DNA of 64,000 bases, taken from assembly GCA_013822735.1 (NCBI GenBank), contig PNKZ01000013.1:101505-165504 (forward strand), given 5' to 3'. Of the stretch, positions 12,001-17,253 are shown piece by piece. Both the position numbers and the translations under genes were made by a program. Origin of the DNA: Pirellula sp. (GTDB lineage Bacteria; Planctomycetota; Planctomycetia; Pirellulales; PNKZ01). Under the pieces are notes generated by a model. The model ran no database searches, was not told the origin of the DNA, and was given only the letters and a program-made list of their open reading frames with translations. The stretch's first letter is position 1. Every line of letters begins with the position of its first letter.

Positions 12001-14527
12001 CGAACACCGTGCCGGTGCTGGCCAGCGCGTTGGCATTGCCGAAGCGCAGCGTCCCGCTCGTGACGACCTTATTCCCCGTCCAAGGATTCGGTGCGCTGAG
12101 CGTCAAGACGAGCGTCCCCGTACCGGTCTTGCTCATGGCGTGCCCCGCCGCGCCGGTAAACGTGCCGGTGAACGTCGTCGAAGTATTGTCGCCGCCGAAG
12201 GTCACCGTCCGCGCGGTGCCCGTCCCGCCGGCGATTGTTCCCGAGCCGGAAATAGAGCCGACCGTCTCGTTGCCGCTGGCGAAATCCCAGGTAGCCCCCG
12301 AAGCGATGACCAGCGGCGACACATCGGAAAGCATATCCGCCGCGCCATTCTTCAACGTTCCTTCGTTGAGGAACGTCGTCCCCAAATAACCGGCCGTGGT
12401 TCCATTGAGGATAAGAACGCCCGGCCCCAGCTTGATGAGTCCGCCGCCGCCCGTAACCGCCCCTTGAAGAGTGAGGGTTGTGAGGGAGTTCGTCACGTCG
12501 ATGGTCGCATTACCGCCGGGCAACGTGTAGGTATGGCCGCCGGCGCCCGTGTCGGCAATCGTTCCCGTAGCGCCCGTGTACTGCAGCGTCGCGCCCTGGC
12601 CGATCGTGACGACCGTTGCCGCGCCGGCGCCGAGGCTTCCCGCGCCGCCTGATGTAACGTTGCTGAAGCTGAGAATGCCGCCGCTGACGAACACGCCCCC
12701 GGTGGCGCTGTTGACCCCGGTAAGCGTGAGTTTGCCCGGGCCCGTCTTGGTTAGAATTTGGTTCCCGACGCCGGAGCCGATATTTGCGCTAAGGGTGAGG
12801 TTGCCGGTACCGTAGTGGTGAATGAGGATTTCGGAGTTGCTGCCGAGCGAGCTATTGAGCGCGCCGCCCGAACCGCCGATGGTGTAATCGTTCGCTCCGG
12901 TGAACAGGAGGCCCCCCGCGGTGAGCGTGAGATTGTTCAAACCAAGGTCCAACGACTGGCCCGCGGCGTCGGCGTTGATCTTCAAGGTGTTCGTCGTCCA
13001 AGGGCTGGCGAGCGCCGTGATTTGATTGACGATCGCGGAATCAATGCGCGAGTTATTGGTATCCGTTCCGCCCGGAGTGAGGCCCGCCACGTCGAAATAC
13101 GAACCGGAAGCCAGGGCAATCGTGTTCGTCGTCGCGCCGGTGTTAATTGCCCAGTTGTAATTGGTGCCGTCGGGCGTAAAGAGCAGGCGGGCATTAACCG
13201 TGGTAAACGCCGTACCCAAGCGCACATTGGTGTTCGCGGGCGCGTTAATCAAGAGCGTGCCGCCGGCCGCCGTCGCGGTGACGGCGAGGGTCGTAAGTTG
13301 CGTGCCGATGGCACTACCGTTGGCGTCCATGATGATCGCGCCGCCCGTCGCGCCGATGGTCAAGGCACCGACCGTTTGCGCAATAGCGGCGCCGCTGTTG
13401 CGGCCGCGCACTTCGAGGTTGCCGCCGGCGATGGTGATCGGAGTACCCGCCAACATGCTCGTCAAAGAGCCCGCGGAGAAATCGAGGCGCAATGCGCCTC
13501 CGTTGATGACCGTGGCGCCGGTATAGGTGCTGGCCGCCGTCGGCGCGAGCGTCAGCGTTCCGGCGCCGGTCTTCGTGATGGCCATTCGAGAAACGGTCGT
13601 CGGAAGGAACCGTCCGGAAAACGTCGTACTGGTATCATCACGTCCGATCGTGAAGATGCGCGTGGCCGAGGCCGTGCTGGTCGTAACCGTGCCGCCGCCG
13701 GAAAGCGAGCCGATGGTCGTTGCCGTATTCAGGTAATCGAGCGTCGCACCTGCGGCGACGGTGACCGCGGAACGTGCGGGCAGGGCCGCGGCATTGCTGA
13801 TCTGCAACGTTCCATTGCTGACGAGCGTCGCGCCCGAATAGGTGTTTGCTCCCGAGAGAAGAAACGTCCCGCTACCTGTCTTGGTCAGTCCTCCGCCGGT
13901 GCCGATCACGCCGGATATCGTCGTTACGCCGGGGCCGGTGCCGGTCAGGGTGATGTCGGAGTTGATCGAACGTAAGCCGCCGGAAATCGTCAGCGTGCCG
14001 CTGGAGTTATTGGTGATCGTCAGCGCGTCGTAGAACTGGATGTTCGTGGAGATCGTATCGGCGCCTCCCGTAAGCTTGTTGAGCAACACCGGCCCGCTCA
14101 CGGCGTCGAGATGGAGATAACCGCCGGCCAGCGCAAACGTATCGGTGCCCGCGGCATCGCCGATGTTGAGCGTCCCCAAGACAATCGGTTGATCGAGGTT
14201 GATCGTTTGATTGCCGAGGATATCGATATTCAAATTCGCCGTATCGCCGACCGCGTCCGGAAATCCGGCGGGGGACCAGTTTGCGTTCGTAGGCCACGAA
14301 TACGTACCTGCTGCGGTTTGATTCCACGTATAGGTCGCGGCGCGCAGGGGAAGACCTGCGACAGAAGTCGCGCAAACAGCGGCGAAGACGGCGACACGAT
14401 GGAACTGCCGTTGCCAAGCGCGGCGCCGCATTGAGCGATGGCGCAGCCGGACGGCGCACGTTGCCGCACTCCATACAGGCGCAATGCGATGGAGACTTGG
14501 GCAGACATGGTCAGATAGATACTTCAT
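74..14527 (-). CDS. Giant autotransporter-associated beta-strand repeat protein with PEP-CTERM tail
   Basis: This 4,817-residue protein is almost entirely Gly/Thr/Asn/Ala-rich beta-helix-type repeats of the form 'KTGxGTLxLxGxNxYxGxTxVxxGTL', the signature of autotransporter-associated beta-strand (PATR) repeats. It is therefore predicted to be a secreted, filamentous surface protein. A basic N-terminus and hydrophobic stretch ending about residue 63 (LPLRAATYTW) look like a signal peptide. The start at 14527 is the longest choice; an internal Met at 14431 also gives a good signal peptide, and neither has a strong Shine-Dalgarno. Three large modules open with related Trp-rich motifs, at about residues 64 (TYTWNQ), 2177 (FYWKGG) and 3193 (IYWRGG). 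The C-terminus carries VPEPGS at 4776, a hydrophobic segment and RRRKRK at 4796-4801, a PEP-CTERM sorting signal, followed by an unusual acidic/Ser tail of 16 residues. The processing exosortase is not in this window. The substrate or partner is unknown. Confidence 0.93.
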   Translation of the reverse strand: MKYLSDHVCPSLHRIAPVWSAATCAVRLRHRSMRRRAWQRQFHRVAVFAAVCATSVAGLPLRAATYTWNQTAAGTYSWPTNANWSPAGFPDAVGDTANLNIDILGNQTINLDQPIVLGTLNIGDAAGTDTFALAGGYLHLDAVSGPVLLNKLTGGADTISTNIQFYDALTITNNSSGTLTISGGLRSINSDITLTGTGPGVTTISGVIGTGGGLTKTGSGTFLLSGANTYSGATLVSNGTLQISNAAALPARSAVTVAAGATLDYLNTATTIGSLSGGGTVTTSTASATRIFTIGRDDTSTTFSGRFLPTTVSRMAITKTGAGTLTLAPTAASTYTGATVINGGALRLDFSAGSLTSMLAGTPITIAGGNLEVRGRNSGAAIAQTVGALTIGATGGAIIMDANGSAIGTQLTTLAVTATAAGGTLLINAPANTNVRLGTAFTTVNARLLFTPDGTNYNWAINTGATTNTIALASGSYFDVAGLTPGGTDTNNSRIDSAIVNQITALASPWTTNTLKINADAAGQSLDLGLNNLTLTAGGLLFTGANDYTIGGSGGALNSSLGSNSEILIHHYGTGNLTLSANIGSGVGNQILTKTGPGKLTLTGVNSATGGVFVSGGILSFSNVTSGGAGSLGAGAATVVTIGQGATLQYTGATGTIADTGAGGHTYTLPGGNATIDVTNSLTTLTLQGAVTGGGGLIKLGPGVLILNGTTAGYLGTTFLNEGTLKNGAADMLSDVSPLVIASGATWDFASGNETVGSISGSGTIAGGTGTARTVTFGGDNTSTTFTGTFTGAAGHAMSKTGTGTLVLTLSAPNPWTGNKVVTSGTLRFGNANALASTGTVFVGNGTGPALLDLNNFNFTAAALTFYGTSTGATSQGTLTTGTGILTLSGALSVGNSGNPQAALLDASAGGLVINAVTTVSVADSTAVEASEAELTILGPISGTGGGITKTGGGNLRITGTNTTTGANTFNAGITWLDFATDNNAKLSSGALTMGGGTLVLLGNASAATTQNASSLTLTGAGFSTITLSPRNSQQIAMSVGAISRAASSGAIRFNLPSGTQNAANGILTTQANDANGLIGPFATVTDELGATNFATNLGGNIVGVTSTLQDNVTLWSGGQNISDSSGFTGTLDLETTIASLRFNAAGPSTVTISSGGLLRIDSGGILQTSNVTAGLSLITGGRLSSNTGNELIFTVDSPAQVLEVASAFSGATTISKVGNGTLRLSGSNNNYTGVTSIMSGTLQVSGGNAFGDASSLVFGASQGSVFELLSDETIGFIETGGLNQTGIVNEIRLNGNRLTFNQTGNDTFSGIVTSTNAGTLVKSGASTFTFQSNSSNFLGTFQVNQGQVTLSGNFAQLTGIAAIVLNGPASGMSILNDQNTASNNKINDNATLTLYNTAGTGIGFAYSRSAGTTSGAETLASLTLGAGHNVVRATAAGTVAGTLTFGTLASVDRHATVLVRGVNLGASSGNRGRIIFTTAPTLTLAPVGNGTSGTAFPVYPYMVGAVTDTGLGNSFVRAGDGTNGIKPLDLTNEYINDNIGITGSLNDNIRFTATAAITNTPTTINSLVLDSATGVALTGSASSMQVFSGAILAANTGAHSIAGISALTTGGGRDYTVYVTEATGVLTLTTPLTSAVPLVKSGAGTIVLDNVSNAFTDIYLNQGNVQTDALAKLGGGALNFFGGTLKFAGVFDPSSKVLSMGIGGGTFDTNSIDITFANAVGNGGTGGMTKAGAGNLTLGATTTYLGATTIAAGRLILAGGADDRILTTTSVVVSGGALQLGNVAGASNQSISELSGAGGLVGGNPVVSLLTVNQNTNTTFSGIIGGAGTDENNVGIVKRGSGVLTLGAVASTFTGGLVIKSGTVVGGNNVNTFGASTNVITLGDTTGSANAALTFFNSGVYANPIVVAAGTSGLLTIFGGTTTGSPNLSGGITLNNNLLLTKEGTTGTFTVSGGITGSGDLSIGNNGTTGAIALTTLAVNHSGSITNRGIATGTTTISANVGSNVTNIVQMSPTSALTLGGSSIGYVGATTVTAGTLNITGGAGAALTTNAITVAAGATLNLVNTAGWAVDLGSGALNLGAGTGTTTLAFELGSTSAYDRFTTSASATTANSIVFNLTGLSGFGTGNYDLLTAAGGLNGATYSLGSLGGTLLGVTLGLNTSDTLVQLAAAASTGDFYWKGGINSSWRGNTGITTNWTTDLAGNTNANGTPGIATDVIFSTTTQTATTLSTTLDGAFSIGSLAFNNAVGSGPLLSIAIAPGTGGTLTITPTLPTAGIDVATGAPPTITLSAPIILGASQTWTVADALTALVSSGGITGTGNLTKSGDGILTLSGTNSYVGTTTINAGILQAAATNGLNQTSAHILAAAATLRLNNFNTTIGSLAGSGLVENGGAANRTLTVGGDNSSTIFSGTSQNTGAGTLGIAKTGSGTFTLSGIYSHTGNTTLSAGTLNITGTWTGNTTASTLSYGSTAGNTIVNVSGNVTAFATTGGNILGSVAIYNQTAGTVTLSPGTGDSQYVARAAGSYGYFNLTGGVYKVLNRFDVNGSANLGSALDTATASVGVVYVGGDGFLDHTGGEWFINGYSMGQITVAGNGMIDHTGATQPFAIFMNSTTAGGTFGVLNVAGGSVTVGGTSIRFGNSTTNGSGNSGFINLADGTLSVGTAITQSVNAAGGNNAYLNFVGGTLQTSVGVSNWIPASSAGITYTATLFGAVDNTSATGDDSQDFAGGLVFDSNGANSSLSNIFVGASGAGVTQSNLTVTGGSGYVGAPAVVFSTAGVVAGGTPASGYALISGGAVVGIVITNPGTYTPGTVPTITLMGGGGTGAAVTAGALNTANVSGGLTKINGGTLTLSGANTYTGGTTITGGILALGAAGVLADTGNVTINGGTFDVATFAETVGTVSLQSGSINGTTGILTASADYDLRSGTVAAILAGGVGVIKSTVGTVTLGGLNTFSGPVNVNSGVLAFSTSGNLGNASATNTVAVNGGTLRYTASTTLDLGANRVLTVAAAGATLDVTSSTGVLQFSAGVDAASSGSLIKLGPGTVILANTTNLNGGAVTVSDGALRAGFGVGGISALTVGASGVMNFGNGAVQALGGLSGLTLANGSRLAFELDALLSDSLAVTNPAVVSGTVILDFINFGAGVSATTYNLISAPSGLLGANFVLGAGINGWNLVINRTDSLVSLTASPFLPIYWRGGQNASWNTLGAGTANWTSDSNGTVDSAHKPLPSETVVFSALGTPFTSTTVITTTLDAAFTIDSLVFDSVPAGVTAVTINPGTGGTLELAPVSSSSGIEIRNNAGTITIAAPLTASSPQTWQVSAVGASLVVSGNTTFTSSVNKTGAGMLTLSGANSGAGGITLTDGTLNINTATALGTGTLVIGSGTTINNSSGAAVTLSTNNVQTWNGNFTFTGTQSLNLGAGGVTLTNNTVVTGAAGTLTVGGAIGQSGGNRGLGKAGAGTLVLNGANTYDGLTDLSGGILTLNGDNTDATGGVMMAAATTLNINHAGALGTGLFTINGGIINNLSGAAIVNANNNSQVWNGSFVFTGGSSYNLGTGSVLLGANVTVTTTANTLTVGGVINDGINSFNLNKDGAGTLVLSGLSNNAADNYSGTTTLVGGTTTIATNTSLSGGLTFGTSAGTIVSTLDLSSANLTIGGAMLVQTNSSSQNTITLGAGRTLTNNANVTIGSAGTGTNARLTVAGATSAWNVSGTNLTFRVGGSSTATGTVILTMTNLGSFTTDLGTAGAFRVGSADGGSATDTNTALLAVNSTIQAGTLDVGGTTTRAGTATLTMGTGQTNLFANTFNIGSFLASGTTALRSSGAVNFANPTQGSVTVRGENGTAAATLNMINSTTNTGTSMTSTLSLAGHSADLLLGTLTMASRNPTANTTTQTNVSTLTFDQGTFAATTAVLSNRAGSSFTTGGTTANLTLGGTTAGTTVTLGTVTMSQNSASTADSSGNAAATIDIGGIGTTSITTLNMGSVTLSGVNATGGSSATVNIAGSTTTIGAINMAVNSATAAVTTVTTAASTLNISAGTVNVTGNISMGNTTVNALNVITNTINITGGSLTVGGNIAYTNGLGVENVTLALNGGLLDMTSGNIGAAGAFITFNAQSGTLRNLAELNAGGATVNATLDKTTTGTLLLDTLNSYTGFTTVTAGVLQIRHGSALGGTARGTTVAGTGAALEISNNITTLAEALTLNGTGISDDGALRSAAGNNTYAGNITLASAARINSNGAGDTLTLDVASGNAVTGADVDLTFGGIGNIIVADAIALGAGGLTKDGVGILSLNVANNYAGLTTVSAGVLAVAHGGALGGTTNGTSVAAGGTLSLSGNITVAGELLSLSAGAGGNAALNNQSGNNTWTGNLTVDTGTDGANRAVLNSDAGTLTISGDVNLAAGAQDFVLRGDGNGEISGQITGGQRLFKSSVGTGTWILSGDNSVTFTGRTSVGNGTLQIASEANLGASPGAFAANQLTLGGGATKGTLKTTGSTSLSANRGVTLSAGGGAFDVAAATKLTVNSGVTGAGALFKESTGILVLNGTNNYAGSTTVNAGVLTVNGTLAGSDVLVAAGATLNGGAPAATPGAAINAAAAITIAAGGSPAAGGQLSAGANDAGNNGNGVGRLDVGTGGIVLGNNSSLVFDFNQAVGVEGTNWDYLNVAGTVTLGTNLTLYIDSWTLNNAAYGKNEGGNAPGPNDFNPEQPFADAYQWKWMTTNGILGQNEIDNGNYTYLANFNVVDSRAGTGVFSNTAYGPGTIGGQFWVSAVGNSLYVNYSAVPEPGSLLLISLAGIGFAGYRRRKRKLDADVESSQSESIASK

Positions 14528-15450
14528 CTAGTTCCGTACTCCATGAGCACTCACCAACATCAAAGGCATTCGCACGCCGGGCGGGATCGATCTTCGCGAC
14601 CTTCGTTTCGAACTTGCTAAGAAGTCAGATTCGACTCCCAAAGAGGTCATCTGGGCACATCGTCCAGATCGCGATTTTTTTAGTTTTTTACTTACGAAAC
14701 AGGCAACTATCGCCCACTATAAGCCCCTTGAACGAGCGGTCAAAACAATTGCAAGAACGCTAAGCCGGTTCCTTAAAATCGCCCATACAATGCGAATTAC
14801 GCGACATTTTGACGCGGTGGTATATCCCTTTCGGATCCGATGCCCGTCGCGGCAACGTACAACAATTGGGTGGGTCGGTCGCGTTTCAGAAAATCCAGAT
14901 TGGCTGCGGATGCTGGACCAAAAAGGGCTCGTTTTTGTATCGTCGGACCGAGCTCAGAGGCCCGGAGTCAATCCGATGATTGCGCGCTTACGAGCAAGCG
15001 GTCGCCGCACTGCGGAACCGCAATCGCGGAGGGCGTCGTAGAACCTCGGCTCCCAAAAAATCCCCACCCGATGCCGACGAGTTGCGCACGCGTCGAGAAG
15101 ACGGATGAGATCGCCATGACCTTTACGGAAGGTGCTTTGCGTGCGGAGGAGGCAGATCGGTAAGACTGCTCTTCGGACCGGCAAACCCATCAGGCGTATT
15201 TCTCACAACGTCGCAACCGACGCGACGCGGCATTGTTTGAGTTCGTCGATCTCTGTCCGGCTTCGCAATTCGCCCCTCCGCGAGAAGTTGGTCCTGCGGC
15301 AAGAAGCCCCTTAGCGCCGGTCTGGATGATTCGGTGCGCATGGGATCGCTGCCTGAAGCCACGCCGTGAGCCTGTATCCGTACTCAGCCTCGGCGATTTC
15401 AGCTTTGACTCCCTGAATCGCTTTTAATTGAATTCCCGAGGTAGCTCACG
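14528..15450. other. Intergenic region, no confident gene
   Basis: About 920 bases upstream of the giant minus-strand gene. It should contain that gene's promoter, but I could not single one out. An AT-rich patch with two T-runs lies near 14675-14690. Short open frames on both strands have no recognisable domain and arginine/proline-rich compositions typical of off-frame reading. Confidence 0.5.
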
Positions 15451-16099
15451 ATGCTCCCGTGTCTCGGCCTCCCATTCACCTGGCCGGTCCTTGTGAATGT
15501 CTATCCGCAAGGACGTGCGGAAGCCGCGACGGTAGCGGTGCGAGTTACGGTCGAATGTCCCGGACTCACTCCCCTCGATTCAGAACGCTCAATCGCATTC
15601 CCGCTCGAACTCGTAGGCCGCGGCTTGCCGAGAATGAGGGAATCCGGAGCAATTTGCTCCAGTGATGTCGTCGAAATAGATTTTACGTTCGAGCGCAATG
15701 ACGACGTAATTCGCGAGGTCCGCAGTCGAATAGATTTCATTCATGACTGGCCGGTCGAAACGGGCAAACCGCAACGGGTTGTCTTGCCGAAAGTCGATCA
15801 CGTGCTTTTTTGCGAAAGCTGCCCAACAGATGGAAGCACGGCAAAGCGCGGTGCAGCTCGTCGTCGACGCGCCGTCGTTACAGAAGGCGAGCCTCACGAC
15901 ATCGGACCTTTGGCGACAGATCGCACGCGTATGCGATCCGAAGGATACGCCGGAAAGGCGATTTCAAAAGCTCAATGAGCTGATGATTAGAATGGACGCC
16001 GGGGAACGATCATTGAAGTCTTCGGCAGCGATCAAGATCGTATCGCAATCGAAGGCGATCGTCCGGCGCGACGGCCGGCGACTTAGGGAGCTCGAGTAG
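15451..16099 (+). pseudogene. Hypothetical gene with probable single-base frameshift in a T6 run
   Basis: The ATG at 15451 has a good Shine-Dalgarno (GAGGT, nine bases upstream). The first frame reads convincingly to about 15805 (for example VEIDFTFERNDDVIREV and ETGKPQRVVLPKVDHVLF), then turns into Arg/Gly-rich off-frame sequence. From the same place the next frame reads AKAAQQMEARQ onward in a plausible hydrophilic, helical protein to the stop at 16099 (for example TSDLWRQIARVCDPKD). The switch coincides with a run of six T at 15806-15811; five T would join the two halves into one protein of about 215 residues. I do not recognise the family. It may be a pseudogene, a sequencing error in a homopolymer, or a slippage-regulated gene; two unrelated short reading frames remain possible. 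Confidence 0.45.
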
Positions 16100-16118
16100 G
16101 CGCCCGTCCAGCGCGATG

Positions 16119-16244
16119 TTAGCGCACGAAGAACGGGCCGAGGATGAGGGCCAAGCCGATCGTGAGTAGAGCCGTGGTGGCCAATGCGCAGAAGCCGATG
16201 CCGAAGCTTAGCCAGCCGTTTACGTTGCGAGATTCGTCTTTCAT
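16119..16244 (-). CDS. Small single-pass membrane protein (41 residues)
   Basis: A short gene that simple length filters miss. The product starts MKDESRNVNGW, continues with one hydrophobic segment of about 27 residues (roughly residues 12-38, with LATTALLTIGLAL) and ends GPFFVR. A Shine-Dalgarno-like AGAGGG lies about seven bases before the ATG at 16244. The charged N-terminus followed by one membrane span suggests a membrane-anchored miniprotein with the N-terminus in the cytoplasm, but no function can be inferred. It lies just beyond the end of the frameshifted hypothetical gene and is convergent with it. Coding character is supported by the start site, hydrophobic pattern and clean stop rather than by homology. 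Confidence 0.6.
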   Translation of the reverse strand: MKDESRNVNGWLSFGIGFCALATTALLTIGLALILGPFFVR

Positions 16245-16676
16245 CGTAGACCCTCTAGGTAACGATCCAACGTCGGTGTCGAATCCATTTCTCGTCACTC
16301 GACGACTTCATCATCGCCACCATCCGGATTTGCACAAACGGATTTAGCACGTCCTTAATGCACAGGCGCTAAGTTCGACCGCTTTCCTGCCGGCAACTAC
16401 CGCGCTGGAGCCCGAACACCGTGCCCGACGAAGTCGCCGAGCGCAACGCATACGTTGCAACTTCCGCGGCACATTCGCGGTTTTGTGGCGTCGTCGAAAT
16501 CCGGTGGTTTCGGCGTTGCGCCGTCGGCAAGGAAATCTGAGTTCAGTCGTTTAATCTGTCGGCTTTTTTCTTACAATCGCGTCGAGTTTTATGTGCTTCC
16601 TCATTCCCCACCGCAGCGAAGCTATGTTGCGACGACTGCGGACAGTATTGAACGCGGCTCCCCAGGTGCGTACTCG
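16245..16676. other. Intergenic region between divergent genes
   Basis: About 430 bases between the miniprotein and the DUF4190 gene, which diverge, so both promoters should be here. A weak sigma70-like pair for the plus-strand gene is TTTAAT at 16550-16555 and TACAAT at 16572-16577 with a 16-base spacer, about 100 bases before the ATG. No gene was recognised. Confidence 0.4.
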
Positions 16677-17063
16677 ATGGCGATGATTCTCTGTCCCGGA
16701 TGTTCGAGCGAGATCTCCGACAACGTGTATCGATGCCCTTTGTGCGCGCAGTACATCGGCGGCGACATTGCGCCGCGCAACCGGACCGACGAAGCGGAGA
16801 GCGCAGGCATGCGCATCCTGTTCCCCGTCGGTCGTTCAGGGTGGGCCATCGCTTCCGGCTACTTGGGCCTGATCTCCATCTTGTTGATTCCGGCGCCCAT
16901 GGCACTGTTCACAGGCATCATGGCCATTCGCGACATCCGGCGCAACCCGAAGAAACACGGCATGGGTCGCGCGGTCTTCGGCATTGTGATGGGTGCGTTC
17001 GGAACCCTCTCGCTCTTGTTCGTCGGCATCATCATGTTGGGCGACGCAGCGCGAGGCCGCTGA
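16677..17063 (+). CDS. DUF4190-type membrane protein with N-terminal zinc ribbon
   Basis: A 128-residue protein. It begins MAMILCPGCSSEISDN and continues with YRCPLC; the CPGC and CPLC pairs form a small zinc-ribbon. After a linker come two membrane spans (about residues 60-82 and 98-120) separated by a short loop with RDIRRNPKKHGMGRA. This two-helix layout is typical of the DUF4190 family, which is widespread and functionally uncharacterised. The frame is open upstream, but the Met at 16677 (or 16683) gives the family-like start directly before the zinc ribbon. The MMPL transporter starts about 190 bases downstream on the same strand. Confidence 0.75.
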   Translation: MAMILCPGCSSEISDNVYRCPLCAQYIGGDIAPRNRTDEAESAGMRILFPVGRSGWAIASGYLGLISILLIPAPMALFTGIMAIRDIRRNPKKHGMGRAVFGIVMGAFGTLSLLFVGIIMLGDAARGR

Positions 17064-17253
17064 TCTCGCGCCGCATGCCGACGGCTTTCCGCAGCGGTCG
17101 GCTACGGCGTCCTATTCAAACCCGGAGAAGGCCCTTAAACTCTCGTTTAATTGCCCGACGCCGCGACAGGAAGCGGTCGGCGCACTATGCCAACGTGCAA
17201 CAGCTACTACCAGGAAGGGCGACAGTAATGATGCGATCGGCGACGCAGTTCTC

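Noticed and set aside
251..14434. Many long plus-strand open frames opposite the giant PATR gene (for example 12758-13975, 8582-9517)
   Set aside because: They lie antisense to a gene with very regular repeat coding; their proteins are Arg/Ala/Gly-rich or Pro/Val-rich without domains, as expected for GC-rich antisense frames.
15123..15362. Minus-strand open frame in the 14.5-15.4 kb gap
   Set aside because: No Shine-Dalgarno, Pro/Arg-rich composition and no domain.
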